Source: Spirochaetales bacterium | GTDB lineage: Bacteria > Spirochaetota > Spirochaetia > Treponematales > UBA12059 | Reading direction: 5' to 3' | Length of the DNA stretch: 63,649 bases | Assembly: GCA_016926955.1 (NCBI GenBank) | Contig: JAFGNN010000081.1 | Coordinates: forward strand, 1-63,649 | Shown here: positions 1-8,454 of the stretch, in pieces | Layout: the number at the start of each line of letters is the position of its first letter | How positions within the stretch are numbered: the first letter of the stretch is position 1 | Made by a program: the position numbers and the translations under genes | Notes under the pieces: model-generated | What the model was told of the DNA's origin: nothing | What the model saw: only the letters and a program-made list of their open reading frames with translations | Database searches by the model: none

Positions 1-2007
1 GCCAGGCTCGGGTTCTCGTTCGGAGGCGGCTTCCTCGGCGTCGGGGCCCTCGCGCCCGAGCTCGGGCTCGGCTACGCCATGACCGACCTCCTTGCCGACG
101 GTACCGCGCTCGCCTCGTTCGAAGCACGCGCCGGGCTCGGCGCCTCCTTCCCGCTCGCGCAGGCGCTGTCGGCGCGGGCCGCCCTGTCCGGCCGCTACGC
201 CTACTACCGCCTCGTCCAGGGCGAGACCGTCACCTCGGGCGGCTCGCCGGGCCTCGAGGGCGAACTTGGCCTCGAGCTCGGCCTCGGCGAGCGCTTCGGC
301 CTCGGGCTCGGCGCCGCGCTCGGCTGGGACTTCGGCATGTTCGGCTTCGTCCGGCCCTACCTTTCGGCGGCGTACCGCCTCGGCGGATCGGGCGCGGAAC
401 GCCCGGCGTCCGATCCGCCCGCGAAGCCCCGTCCCCTCGTCGGCGAAGCGGAAGCCGAGGCGGAAAGCCCCGCGGCGGCGGCCGCGGCGCCGGCGGGCGC
501 GGGAGGGCCGCTCGAGGCGAGCTTTGACGGCATCTTCCCCGTCTATTACACGTACTACGACGAGAACCCCTTCGGCTCCGTCATCGTGCGCAACACGGGC
601 AAGGCCGCCTGGAGCGACGTGAAAGTGACGGTGAGCATGCGCGGCGTCATGGACTCGCCCCGCGTCATTTCGCCCGGCCGCCCGGTCGCGGGCGGCGAGG
701 CCCTGAGCATCCCCGTGACCGCCCTGTTCAACTCATCAATCCTCGCGGTGACCGAGGCGACCAAGCTCACGGTCGACGTCACCCTCGAGTATCGCGAGGG
801 TTCCCGGGCGCGGAAGGAAACCGCGAGCGTCGCGCTCCGCGTCTACGACCGGAACGCCATGAGCTGGGCTGACGACCGGAGCGCGGCCGCCTTCGTGACG
901 GCCAAGGATCCGGCCATCCTCACGCTCGCCAAAGGTCTGGCCGGCGCGGCCGGCGCGGCCAGGAACCCTGCCATCAACGACAAGCTCCAGCTGGTGGCCG
1001 CGGTGCACGACGCGCTCTGCCTCTACGGCGTCAATTACGTGACCGATCCGACGAGCGTGTTCTCCGGCGGCAAGGACGCCGCCGAGGTGGACTTCCTCCA
1101 GTTCCCGCGGCAGACCCTCGAGTACCGCGCCGGCGACTGCGACGACCTGACCATCCTCTACTGCGCGATGCTCGAGGCGGTCGGCGTGGAAACGGCCTTC
1201 GTGACGGTGCCGGGCCACATCTACATGGCGGCTTCGCTCGGTCTCTCGCCCGCCGAGGCGCGTGCCCGCTTCGGCCGCGTCGACGAGCTCGTCTTCCACG
1301 ACGACAAGGCCTGGCTGCCCCTCGAGGTGACCATCCGAAAGCCCGGCCTGCTGGCGGCCTGGGCGGAGGGCGCCAAGCAGTGGCGCGAATACTCGGCCCG
1401 CGACCAGGCGACCTTCATCCCGGTGCACTCGGCCTGGGAGGCCTACGAGCCGGTCGCCCTGCCGGGCGCGACCACGCTGGCCTCGCTGCCGGTCGAAAAG
1501 GCCGTCGCGGCCATGCGCGCCGACACCGACGATTTCGTGCTCCGCGAGATCGGCGAGCGCGTGGCCAAGTACCAGGCCGAGATCCTCAAGTCCTCGAACA
1601 ACGCCAGGGCCGTCAACTCGCTCGGCCTGCTCTACGCGCAGTACGGGCTCTACGACAAGGCCAAGGCCCAGTTCGAGAGCGTCGTCGCCCGCGAGGAATA
1701 TCCGGCCGCCCTGGTCAACCTGGGCAACGTGCTCAAGCTGGAGGGCAAGCTCGAGAGCGCGCTCGCCTTCTACGAGCGCGCGTACCGCAAGTCGCCGGGC
1801 TCGCCGCAGGTTCTGCTCGCCGTCGCGCGGGCCAACCACGAGATGGAAAACTACGGTGTGGTCAAGAAGTACTACGCCGAGCTCGCGAAGGTCGATCCGA
1901 CGCTCGCGGCCCGGTACGCGTATTTGGACATGAAGGGCGAGGAAGGAACCCGCGCCGCCGAGGCCGCCGGCCTCAAGGAAGCGATCGAATGGATGGAGGA
2001 AAAGTGA
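1..2007 (+). CDS. Envelope protein: barrel-like N-terminus, transglutaminase-like core, TPR tail (5' end outside window)
   Basis: The frame is open from base 1, so the true start lies upstream. The first ~120 visible residues are rich in alternating Gly/Leu/Tyr of beta-barrel or autotransporter style. A Pro/Ala linker follows, then an Ig/CARDB-like beta domain. Next is a transglutaminase-like core with GDCDDL (candidate nucleophile Cys, codon 1138-1140), PGHIY (candidate His) and WLPLEVT, where Glu stands where Asp is usual. The last ~150 residues are tetratricopeptide repeats (for example LGLLYAQYGLYDKAKAQFE). The stop overlaps the start of the following lipoprotein gene by one base (TGATG), so the two are probably co-translated. 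Likely role, by inference: surface or periplasmic protein cross-linking, peptidase or scaffold function. The substrate is unknown. Confidence 0.7.
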   Translation, partial: ARLGFSFGGGFLGVGALAPELGLGYAMTDLLADGTALASFEARAGLGASFPLAQALSARAALSGRYAYYRLVQGETVTSGGSPGLEGELGLELGLGERFGLGLGAALGWDFGMFGFVRPYLSAAYRLGGSGAERPASDPPAKPRPLVGEAEAEAESPAAAAAAPAGAGGPLEASFDGIFPVYYTYYDENPFGSVIVRNTGKAAWSDVKVTVSMRGVMDSPRVISPGRPVAGGEALSIPVTALFNSSILAVTEATKLTVDVTLEYREGSRARKETASVALRVYDRNAMSWADDRSAAAFVTAKDPAILTLAKGLAGAAGAARNPAINDKLQLVAAVHDALCLYGVNYVTDPTSVFSGGKDAAEVDFLQFPRQTLEYRAGDCDDLTILYCAMLEAVGVETAFVTVPGHIYMAASLGLSPAEARARFGRVDELVFHDDKAWLPLEVTIRKPGLLAAWAEGAKQWREYSARDQATFIPVHSAWEAYEPVALPGATTLASLPVEKAVAAMRADTDDFVLREIGERVAKYQAEILKSSNNARAVNSLGLLYAQYGLYDKAKAQFESVVAREEYPAALVNLGNVLKLEGKLESALAFYERAYRKSPGSPQVLLAVARANHEMENYGVVKKYYAELAKVDPTLAARYAYLDMKGEEGTRAAEAAGLKEAIEWMEEK

Positions 2008-2486
2008 TGAAAACATCGAATGCCTCGATGCTCGGGAAGCGCGGCGTAATCCTCGCGGTCGCGGGCCTCGCGCTCGCGCTCGCCTCAGGGCCGCTCCTGT
2101 TCGCCGGCTGCGACAATCCGGTATTGGACAGACTCGTCTACGAGCAGGCGCTGTACGGGAGATGGAACAATCCGACACACACCGTTGCCGACACATTCCC
2201 GAGAAGCCAATATTGGGATATCAAGGCAGACAACAGGGTCGTGCATGCTGAACTGATTAACGCGAGCACCCCAGTGGAGGCACCATACCAACTTGAAAAG
2301 TCGTGGGAAGAAGGCGGATATCTCTACTACCACGTGAAAAGCACAACCGGTGGTTACACATATCTTTTCCTGATACGCATTACGGAGGATCGGGAGATCA
2401 TCGAGATGAATTATCGGAGCTCGGGTACCGATTACCCCTCAAGCCTCGTCGTTGGAGTAGCTGACTATGTCAAAATGACCAAATAA
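2007..2486 (+). CDS. Small lipoprotein of unknown function
   Basis: This encodes 159 residues. A long hydrophobic signal segment ends in LLFAGC, a lipobox with the lipidation Cys near residue 35, so the mature protein should be membrane-anchored. The rest (WNNPTHTVADTF, YLYYHVKSTTGGYTYLFLI) looks like a small lipocalin-like or beta-sandwich domain, but I do not recognise a family. The start overlaps the stop of the upstream transglutaminase/TPR gene, so they form a translational pair. Base composition from about 2130 onward is clearly more AT-rich than in neighbours, which suggests transfer or relaxed codon use. The start was chosen because it is the first ATG, is coupled to the upstream stop and directly precedes a signal peptide. 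Confidence 0.7.
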   Translation: MKTSNASMLGKRGVILAVAGLALALASGPLLFAGCDNPVLDRLVYEQALYGRWNNPTHTVADTFPRSQYWDIKADNRVVHAELINASTPVEAPYQLEKSWEEGGYLYYHVKSTTGGYTYLFLIRITEDREIIEMNYRSSGTDYPSSLVVGVADYVKMTK

Positions 2487-2592
2487 TTAGTCCACGTTAC
2501 GGGGAATTGGGGAAGTGGCCGGGTCTGCATGCCTGACTCGGCTGTGACATCCGACTTTCCGTCCTCGCTCCCTTCGCGCTATCTTCTGAACC

Positions 2593-3390
2593 GTGCGGAA
2601 CGGAATCGCGTATACGGCCGGCGTCCTCGTGGCGCTCCTCGTGACGGCCTTCCTGGCGCTCGGCGGCGCGAGGGCGGCGGGGAACGGCTTTGCCGGATCC
2701 TCGCCAGTCACCGCCGCCCCCGGCGTTCCGGAGCTCACGCCGGAGCTCGAGTCCGGCCTCGTCGAGGCGCGGACCCGGCGGCCGACGGAACCCTTCGCCT
2801 CCGCCGCCGAACACGTCGAGCTTCCCGTGCCCTTCATCCCCGAAATGCCGGACGGCGTCTCGGGCTCCCCGTGGGTGAACGCCTGCGAGGAAGCGAGCAT
2901 CGCCATGATCGCGCACTACTATTCAGGCAGGCTCGAGGTTCCGGCGGCCGAGGCGATTCCCTACCTCAGGCGGCTCTTTGCCTTCCAGGACGGCCTCTAC
3001 CGCTCGAACGCCAACTCGGACGCGGCCCGCTCGGCGCGCATCATCGAGGAAGCCACCGGCTTCCGCGCCGCCATTGTGGAGAACCCCACGCTCGAGGACC
3101 TGAAGCGCGAGCTCCGCGAAGGCCGGCCGATCATGACCTTCCACTACGGCTTCGCGCTGGGGAATCCGAACATCCCCTTCCTGCCGACGGGCTCCTCGTT
3201 CCACACCTTGGTGCTGAAGGGCTTCGACGAGGGGACGCGGGAGTTCATCACGAACGACAACGGCGACCGCCCAGCCGGGGCCGGCCGCCGCTATCCGTAC
3301 GACACCTTCATGGAATCGCTGCACGACTACCGCTACGAGGTGGCGCGCGCCGACGGCCCGCCCCGCGTCATCTTCACAGCGCCGGACTGA
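2593..3390 (+). CDS. Secreted C39-like cysteine peptidase
   Basis: This encodes 265 residues from a GTG start; an in-frame stop 6 bases upstream leaves no earlier start. Residues ~8-29 form an N-terminal hydrophobic signal/anchor. The domain after residue ~75 matches the Peptidase_C39_2 pattern: the PFIPE lead-in, Cys98 in WVNACEEASIAM as nucleophile, a His in SSFHTLVLKGFDE (about residue 205), and ITNDNGDR supplying Asn/Asp. Family members are papain-fold peptidases that often act on secreted proteins or peptides. No ABC exporter is adjacent, so it is a stand-alone exported enzyme rather than a bacteriocin exporter. It lies just downstream of two other envelope genes on the same strand, separated by ~105 bp. 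Confidence 0.72.
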   Translation: MRNGIAYTAGVLVALLVTAFLALGGARAAGNGFAGSSPVTAAPGVPELTPELESGLVEARTRRPTEPFASAAEHVELPVPFIPEMPDGVSGSPWVNACEEASIAMIAHYYSGRLEVPAAEAIPYLRRLFAFQDGLYRSNANSDAARSARIIEEATGFRAAIVENPTLEDLKRELREGRPIMTFHYGFALGNPNIPFLPTGSSFHTLVLKGFDEGTREFITNDNGDRPAGAGRRYPYDTFMESLHDYRYEVARADGPPRVIFTAPD

Positions 3391-3400
3391 GGGGCGGCGG

Positions 3401-4480
3401 CTAGAGAGGCAGCTTCACCGCCTGGCCCGTCCTGCCTGACTTGTAGATGGCCTCCACCAGCTCGACGACGGCGCGGCCTTCGCGCGCGGTGACGGCGCTC
3501 TCGCGGCCCGTCCGCACGGCTTCGGCGAAGTCGCGGATCTGCAGGGCGTGGAAGTGCTCGGTGGGGTCGATCGACGCGAACCAGGCGGCGTCTTCGGCCT
3601 TCCAGCGCGCGAGCTCGCTTTCCTCGCCGGGGACGGTCCAGAGGTCGACATAGGGCGCCTCGAGGACGCCCGTCATGCCGGCCACGAACATGGCGCCGCC
3701 GTCGGTCTGCACCCCTGCCGAGGCCCCGTTCGAGCCGTGCGCGTGGACGCGGGCGTAGAGCCCGGGCTTCTGCGAGTTCGACACGGTGACGGACGCGAGC
3801 GCGCCCGAGGCGAAGCGGACGCTCGCGACGGCCGTGTCCTCCACCTCGATGTAGGGGTGGTTGAGGTTGGCCCAGTAGGCCTTGACCTCGACGGCTTTCC
3901 CCATGAACCAGAGCAGGATGTCGAGCGGGTGGGGCGCCTGGTTCACCAGGACCCCGCCGCCTTCGCCCTTCCACGAGCCGCGCCAGGGGTCGGAGCGGTA
4001 GTAGGCCTCGTCGCGCCAGCCGAGCATGACGGCCTCGCCGAGGACGGTCGTCCCGAGCTTGCCTGCGTCGATGGCGTCCTTGACGCGGCGCACGCTCGGG
4101 TACCAGCGCCGCTGGCTGAAGGCGCCGAGCGTGCGGCCCGCGCGGGCGGCCGCGGCGATCATGGCGTCGCACTCGGCCACGTTCAGGGCCAGGGGCTTTT
4201 CCACGAGGACATGGGCGCCCGCGCCGAGCGCCGCTATCGCGTGCTCCGCGTGGAGCGGGTGGGGCGTCGCGACGAGCGCGATGTCGAGCTTCTCGCGCTC
4301 CACCATCTCCGCGACGCCCGCGTAGCCCGAGCCGCCGAATTCTCTCGCGAACGCGTCGGCTTTGCCTGCGTCGCGGCCGCACGCGGCTACGAAAACGCAG
4401 TCCGGATCGCGCGCGAGCATGCGCGCGTGCGTGCGCGCGATCTTTCCGTAGCCTATGACGCCCGTCCTCAGCTTGCCCAT
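3401..4480 (-). CDS. Gfo/Idh/MocA family NAD(P)-dependent oxidoreductase
   Basis: This encodes 359 residues. The N-terminal Rossmann fold starts at once with TGVIGYGKIARTHARML (GxGxxA nucleotide motif), followed by the family motif EKPLALN near residue 95-101, where the Lys is normally catalytic. The C-terminal half (EVKAYWANLNHPYIEVEDTAVASVRF and on) is the alpha/beta GFO_IDH_MocA_C domain. Enzymes of this family oxidise or reduce sugars, inositols and sugar acids. The start at 4480 has a GGAG 7 bases upstream; the longer open frame has no such site. It lies in a carbohydrate neighbourhood with a zinc dehydrogenase and 6-phosphogluconate dehydrogenase on the same strand, so a role in a sugar or polyol route is plausible. 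The substrate cannot be read from sequence. Confidence 0.88.
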   Translation of the reverse strand: MGKLRTGVIGYGKIARTHARMLARDPDCVFVAACGRDAGKADAFAREFGGSGYAGVAEMVEREKLDIALVATPHPLHAEHAIAALGAGAHVLVEKPLALNVAECDAMIAAAARAGRTLGAFSQRRWYPSVRRVKDAIDAGKLGTTVLGEAVMLGWRDEAYYRSDPWRGSWKGEGGGVLVNQAPHPLDILLWFMGKAVEVKAYWANLNHPYIEVEDTAVASVRFASGALASVTVSNSQKPGLYARVHAHGSNGASAGVQTDGGAMFVAGMTGVLEAPYVDLWTVPGEESELARWKAEDAAWFASIDPTEHFHALQIRDFAEAVRTGRESAVTAREGRAVVELVEAIYKSGRTGQAVKLPL

Positions 4481-4587
4481 GACCGGTCTCCGGCGCGCCT
4501 GGCGCGCAGCGTGTCCATGAAGGCGGCGAGCCGCCTTTCGAGGCTTTCCGGCTTCCTGATTTCCGCGTCGAACTCGATGCGCGCCAT
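4468..4587 (-). CDS. Possible 39-residue protein overlapping the Gfo/Idh gene
   Basis: A short frame opens with ATG preceded by GGAGAGCGT. It encodes MARIEFDAEIRKPESLERRL and about 19 further residues, and its stop lies 13 bases inside the following oxidoreductase gene. The strong ribosome binding site and the overlap suggest translational coupling, either as a leader peptide or a small helical protein. Charged residues alternate as in an amphipathic helix. No family is recognised, and with such high GC the frame could be fortuitous. Confidence 0.35.
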   Translation of the reverse strand: MARIEFDAEIRKPESLERRLAAFMDTLRARRAGDRSWAS

Positions 4588-4632
4588 ACGCTCTCCTTGC
4601 CCGGTGGGGCGGGGATGGGAAAGCCGAAAGTC

Positions 4633-4790
4633 GGTCTGTCCCCTCCATCGCTTACGGAGGGGACAGACCTCACATTCGCTCCGGCATCTACGATGCCGTG
4701 CGCGAATGTCTCAATTATGAAGCTGATCGAACAATTCCTCCGGAATTTTCGATCAGCATTCGTATCGGGGCGGAGCCCCTTTCCTTTCGG
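4633..4790. repeat. Cluster of REP-like palindromes
   Basis: Four stem-loops stand in a row between two genes. First: a perfect 14-bp stem 4633-4646/4656-4669 containing GTCTGTCCCC and GGGGACAGAC, with a 9-base loop. Second: ACATTCGC/GCGAATGT enclosing CGGCAT/ATGCCG, around 4672-4716. Third: GCTGATCGAA/TTCGATCAGC enclosing AATTCC/GGAATT, around 4722-4757. Last: a short GGGGC/GCCCC stem near 4767-4779. This tandem-palindrome form is typical of REP/BIME-type elements. It could also act as a transcription terminator for the upstream dehydrogenase gene. Confidence 0.6.
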
Positions 4791-4797
4791 AGGGCTT

Positions 4798-5838
4798 CTA
4801 TGGTTCGAGGATCACCTTGAAAAGACCCTTTTCGCGGGCGTGGAGGCGCGCGAACCAGGCGGCGCCCTCGGAGAGCGGGGCGATGGCGGAGACGAGGGGG
4901 TCGACGTCGAGCCGGCCGCGCGCCATCAGGTCGAGGGCCGCGGGGTACTCGCCCGCGATGGCGCAGGAGCCGAGCAGCGAGATCTGCCGCGTCACGACGG
5001 ACTGGAGGGCCAGCTCGATCTTCGGGCTGGCGTTGCCCACAAGGACCACCTGGCCGCCCTTGCGGGTCGCCTCGATGGCGGTGGCGATGGGCGCGGTGGC
5101 GCCGGCTACCTCGAAGGCGACATCCACGCCGCGGCCGCCCGCGCTGTCACGGAGCTTCGGGATTACGTCGCTCTCCCGCGCGTCGAAGGCCGCGTCGGCG
5201 CCGAACGCGAGCGCGGTCTCGAGCCGGCCCGGGTCCACGTCGACGGCGATTATCTTCCCGGCCGTCATGTTCCGGACGATCTTGAGGAGGATGAGGCCGA
5301 TGAGGCCCGCGCCGACTATCGCGACCGAGTCGCCGGGCTTGAGGCGCGGCAGCGAGGCCGCGTGCATGGCGACGCCGACCGGTTCGGCCATGGCGGCGCG
5401 CGCGAAGGAGAGGCCATCGGGCAGGCGGAAGAGGATGCGCGCTGGTACCACTACGTATTCGGCGAAGGCGCCGTCCAGCTTGTACTCGTCGCACGAGACG
5501 CCGAGCACCTTGCGGCGGTCGCAGAGGTTGACGTCGCCCGAGCGGCAGGCGACGCACTCGCCGCACCAGACCGTGGAGTCGAAGGTGACGCGGTCGCCGA
5601 CTTTCCAGCCGGCTGCCGCCGCGGCGCTCCCGAGCGCCGCGATCTCGCCCGCGGCCTCGTGGCCCATGATCAGGGGAGGCTTGCGGCGGCCGGTCGAGCC
5701 GTCCATGCCGTGCACGTCGGAGCCGCAGATGCCGACCGCCTTCACGCGCACCAGCACCTCGTCGCTCGCGGCGGGCTTCGGGTCGGGCGCGTCGCGGTAG
5801 GCGAACGTTCCGTATGCTTCGAGGACGAGGGCTTTCAT
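4798..5838 (-). CDS. Zinc-dependent medium-chain alcohol/polyol dehydrogenase
   Basis: This encodes 346 residues of the MDR superfamily, sorbitol/threonine-dehydrogenase-like branch. Catalytic zinc ligands are in GICGSDVHG (Cys ~38) and GHEAAGE (His ~60). A structural-zinc lobe has four cysteines in CGECVACRSGDVNLC. The NAD-binding Rossmann motif is GAGLIGLILLK near residue 170. The start at 5838 has AAGGAG nearby upstream. The enzyme probably oxidises a secondary alcohol of a polyol or sugar acid to a ketone. It lies next to 6-phosphogluconate dehydrogenase and a sugar importer, which supports a catabolic role. The exact substrate is not determined. Confidence 0.88.
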   Translation of the reverse strand: MKALVLEAYGTFAYRDAPDPKPAASDEVLVRVKAVGICGSDVHGMDGSTGRRKPPLIMGHEAAGEIAALGSAAAAAGWKVGDRVTFDSTVWCGECVACRSGDVNLCDRRKVLGVSCDEYKLDGAFAEYVVVPARILFRLPDGLSFARAAMAEPVGVAMHAASLPRLKPGDSVAIVGAGLIGLILLKIVRNMTAGKIIAVDVDPGRLETALAFGADAAFDARESDVIPKLRDSAGGRGVDVAFEVAGATAPIATAIEATRKGGQVVLVGNASPKIELALQSVVTRQISLLGSCAIAGEYPAALDLMARGRLDVDPLVSAIAPLSEGAAWFARLHAREKGLFKVILEP

Positions 5839-5941
5839 GGGCGGCTCCTTGCGTTCGCGCGGGCGCGCGGTCCGGCGTTTCGTATCGCGGCGCCTCGCGG
5901 GGTATCCATGGCGGCGGACCCAGGCCCGCGCGCCGGCCGGG

Positions 5942-5984
5942 GAAAAAGCGGCCGCCCCGGGAGGCTTCGGTCCGGGGCGGCCGC
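5942..5984 (-). terminator. Intrinsic terminator after gnd
   Basis: A 13-bp GC-rich stem (GCGGCCGCCCCGG with its complement, arms 5948-5960 and 5972-5984) starts 8 bases past the gnd stop. On the minus strand it is followed by CTTTTTCC. It separates gnd from the downstream dehydrogenase gene. Confidence 0.8.
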
Positions 5985-5991
5985 GAGAGGC

Positions 5992-7440
5992 TCAGGCGTT
6001 GTAGGTGCTCGTGCGCGTCTCCGCGCCGTCGCCGGTCCAGTCGGTGTGGAAGACCTCGCCGGGTACGGCGTCGATGCGCTCGTAGCCGTGGCTGCCGAAA
6101 AAGTCGCGCTGGGCCTGCAGGAGATCGGCGGGCAGGCGCGCGGAGCGGTAGCCGTCGTAGAACGAGAGGGCCGCCGCGTGCGCAGGCGCCGGGACGCCCG
6201 CGAGCGCTGCCCTGGCCACCACGCGGCGCAGCGCACCTTCGCTCCGCTCGAGGGTCTTCCGGAACCAGGGCGCCAGCAGGATGGAGCGGATGCCGGGCTC
6301 GGCCTCGAAGGCTTCGCGGATGCGGTCGAGGAAGACCGAGCGGATGATGCAGCCGCCGCGCCAGATGCGCGCGGTGGCTGCCGGCCGTATGCCCCAGCCG
6401 CGCTCGGCGTCCGCGGCGCGGATGAGGAGGTAGCCTTGCGCGTAGGACATGATCTTGGCAGCGAGCAGGGCGAGGCGCAGGTCCTCGACCTCGGCGTCGG
6501 AAGGCTTGGTCTGCGCGGCTTTCGGACCGGGCAGGACCTTGGCGGCGGCGGCGCGGTCGTCGCGGAGGCCAGAAAGGAAGCGCGAAAAGACCGCCTCGGT
6601 GATCAGCGTGAGCGGGATGCCGGATTCCAGCGCCGCCTGCACGGTCCATTTGCCGGTGCCTTTCTGGCCTGCGGCATCGACGATCTTCTCGACGAGGGGC
6701 GCGCCGTCGGAGGCTTTGACAGGCAGGATGCGGGCGGTGATCTCGACCAGGTAGCTCTCGAGCTCGGTGCGGTTCCAGGCGGCGAAGGCCTCGCCCGCCT
6801 CGGCCGCGCTCCAGCCGAAGGCGGCGCGCATCAGATGGTAGGATTCGCCTATCAGCTGCATGTCGCCGTACTCGATGCCGTTGTGCACCATCTTGACGAA
6901 GTGCCCGGCGCCGCCGGGCCCCATCCAGTCGACGCAGGGGCTGCCGTCGGGGGCCTTCGCGGCGATGGCCTCGAGGATCGGCTTGAGGCTGCTCCAGGCG
7001 GCCGGGTCGCCGCCGGGCATCAGCGAGGGACCGTACCTCGCGCCTTCCTCGCCGCCGGAGACGCCCATGCCGACGAAGATGAGGCCCTTCTCCTTGAGCG
7101 CCGCGGCTCGCCGCTCGGAGTCGGCCCAGAGCGAATTGCCGCCGTCGATGATTATGTCGCCCGGCTCGAGCAGGGGGGCCAGGTTCGCGATCTGCTCGTC
7201 CACCGGGGCGCCGGCCTTGATGAGGAAGAGGATGCGACGCGGCCGCTCGAGCCCGGCGACCAGGCTTTGGAGCTCGTAGGCCGCCGCGAGATTGGGCCGC
7301 CCGGCTTCGCTTTCCGCGAATGCCCGGGTCTTGGCCGCGGTGCGGTCGTAGGCCATGACGCGGACGCCCGAGTCCGCCATGTTGAGGATCAGGTTGCGGC
7401 CCATGACTCCGAGGCCGAACACCGCTATCTGGCTTGCCAT
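5992..7440 (-). CDS. gnd: 6-phosphogluconate dehydrogenase, decarboxylating
   Basis: This encodes 482 residues, full length for the long-chain enzyme. It converts 6-phosphogluconate to ribulose 5-phosphate, CO2 and NADPH in the oxidative pentose phosphate pathway. Visible motifs: NADP fold FGLGVMGRNLILNM; IIDGGNSLW; VSGGEEGARYGPSLMPGG; and the signature HFVKMVHNGIEYGDMQLI holding the catalytic Lys and the substrate-binding His-Asn. The start at 7440 is preceded by AAGGAG. The gene follows the RpiR-type regulator by 83 bases on the same strand and ends in a strong terminator, so rpiR-gnd probably forms one transcript controlled from the divergent promoter region. Confidence 0.96.
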   Translation of the reverse strand: MASQIAVFGLGVMGRNLILNMADSGVRVMAYDRTAAKTRAFAESEAGRPNLAAAYELQSLVAGLERPRRILFLIKAGAPVDEQIANLAPLLEPGDIIIDGGNSLWADSERRAAALKEKGLIFVGMGVSGGEEGARYGPSLMPGGDPAAWSSLKPILEAIAAKAPDGSPCVDWMGPGGAGHFVKMVHNGIEYGDMQLIGESYHLMRAAFGWSAAEAGEAFAAWNRTELESYLVEITARILPVKASDGAPLVEKIVDAAGQKGTGKWTVQAALESGIPLTLITEAVFSRFLSGLRDDRAAAAKVLPGPKAAQTKPSDAEVEDLRLALLAAKIMSYAQGYLLIRAADAERGWGIRPAATARIWRGGCIIRSVFLDRIREAFEAEPGIRSILLAPWFRKTLERSEGALRRVVARAALAGVPAPAHAAALSFYDGYRSARLPADLLQAQRDFFGSHGYERIDAVPGEVFHTDWTGDGAETRTSTYNA

Positions 7441-7523
7441 GCTGAGCTCCTTCGCGCCGATCCCGCGCACAGCGGGGCTTGGAGGGTGGGGGGCGGCGAC
7501 GCGGAACCGCTCCTCCCCGGTTA

Positions 7524-8384
7524 TCAGGTCCTGCGACGGGCTATGGCGCCGCGCATGCGTTCGAGCTTGTCGATGCCCTCGCCGCCGAGTCGCTCCATGA
7601 CCCCAACGTAGAGGGCGTCTATTATGGAAAGTTGCGCGATGCGCGCGGAAAAGGCCTCGGAGGCGACCGTGGAGACGGGGGCCGAGGACAGGAGGAGCAC
7701 GTCGGCCATCCTGGCCAGCGGCGAACGGGGGTAGCTGGTCAGGACGATGAGGGCCGCGCCCTCGCGCTTGAGCTCCTCGGCCAGGGCGAGCGCGTCCTTG
7801 TTGGCGCCCGTGTGCGACACGAGCAGGGCGGCGTCGCCCTCGCGGGCCTGGCTGGCCAGCATCAGCTGGAGGTGGTAGTCCTCGGCGAAGCGGCACTGGA
7901 GGCCGGAGCGCAGGAGCTTGTGGTATGCGTCGAGCGCGACGACCGCCGAGCCGCCGAGTCCGAAGAGCAGCACGCTCCTCTTTTCCGCCACCATGCGCAC
8001 GGCCCGCTCGAGCGCTTCCCGGTCCAGATGGCGGAGGGTGCGCTCGAGGGCTTCGATGTTGGTCCTGAAGACGATATCGGCGTTGCCCTGCGCGCCCGCG
8101 TCGGCGGACCCCTCGGGCAGGGCGGCCTCGTAGACCATGCGCCGGGGTTCGACGGTTTCCGTGGCCAGCGCGATGCGGAACTGCTGGTATCCGTCGTAGC
8201 CGAGCTTCCGGACGAAGCGGAAAAGGGTGGATTCGGAGACTCCGATCCGTTCCGCCAGCTCTTCGATGCTTGGTTCGACGGCCGCGGAAGGATTGGCGAG
8301 CACGTGGTCCGCCACCTGCCGTTCCTTGCCTGTGAGCGATTCGAGCCTGGCGTGGATTTCGTACAGGCAGCTTCTTCTCGGCAT
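7524..8384 (-). CDS. RpiR/MurR family transcriptional regulator
   Basis: This encodes 286 residues. The N-terminal ~77 residues are the RpiR helix-turn-helix domain (LTGKERQVADHVLANP, IGVSESTLFRFVRKLGYDGYQQF). Residues ~125-265 form a SIS sugar-phosphate-binding domain (VLLFGLGGSAVVALD, LLVSHTGANKDALALAEELKREG). Such regulators sense a phosphosugar and usually control adjacent sugar genes. The start at 8384 was chosen over an upstream Met because GGTGGGAGC directly precedes it and the HTH then begins at the usual distance. It is divergent from the sugar ABC operon and upstream of gnd, both of which it likely regulates. A palindromic box lies inside its own promoter spacer. Confidence 0.92.
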   Translation of the reverse strand: MPRRSCLYEIHARLESLTGKERQVADHVLANPSAAVEPSIEELAERIGVSESTLFRFVRKLGYDGYQQFRIALATETVEPRRMVYEAALPEGSADAGAQGNADIVFRTNIEALERTLRHLDREALERAVRMVAEKRSVLLFGLGGSAVVALDAYHKLLRSGLQCRFAEDYHLQLMLASQAREGDAALLVSHTGANKDALALAEELKREGAALIVLTSYPRSPLARMADVLLLSSAPVSTVASEAFSARIAQLSIIDALYVGVMERLGGEGIDKLERMRGAIARRRT

Positions 8385-8402
8385 GCTCCCACCTTCGCGT
8401 GT

Positions 8403-8431
8403 AGCATAGTCTGAAAGTAAATTTCTATCAA
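8403..8431 (-). promoter_or_regulatory. Promoter of the rpiR-gnd transcript
   Basis: On the minus strand TTGATA (8426-8431) is followed after exactly 17 bases by TATGCT (8403-8408). It is about 20 bases upstream of the regulator start. The spacer contains the GAAA-N5-TTTC box. Confidence 0.65.
8413..8425. promoter_or_regulatory. Candidate RpiR operator
   Basis: GAAAGTAAATTTC is an inverted repeat with GAAA/TTTC arms, the general form reported for RpiR-family boxes. It lies between the -35 and -10 of the regulator gene's own promoter and ~30 bases upstream of the divergent ABC promoter -35. Bound protein would block its own transcription and could affect both directions. Confidence 0.5.
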
Positions 8432-8454
8432 TTGGCAAAAACATTCTTTTATCC

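Noticed and set aside
4597-7611. 1004-codon open frame on the plus strand
   Set aside because: It lies antisense to the zinc dehydrogenase and gnd genes, has Arg/Gly/Asp-rich low-complexity sequence and matches no fold; it is a by-product of high GC.
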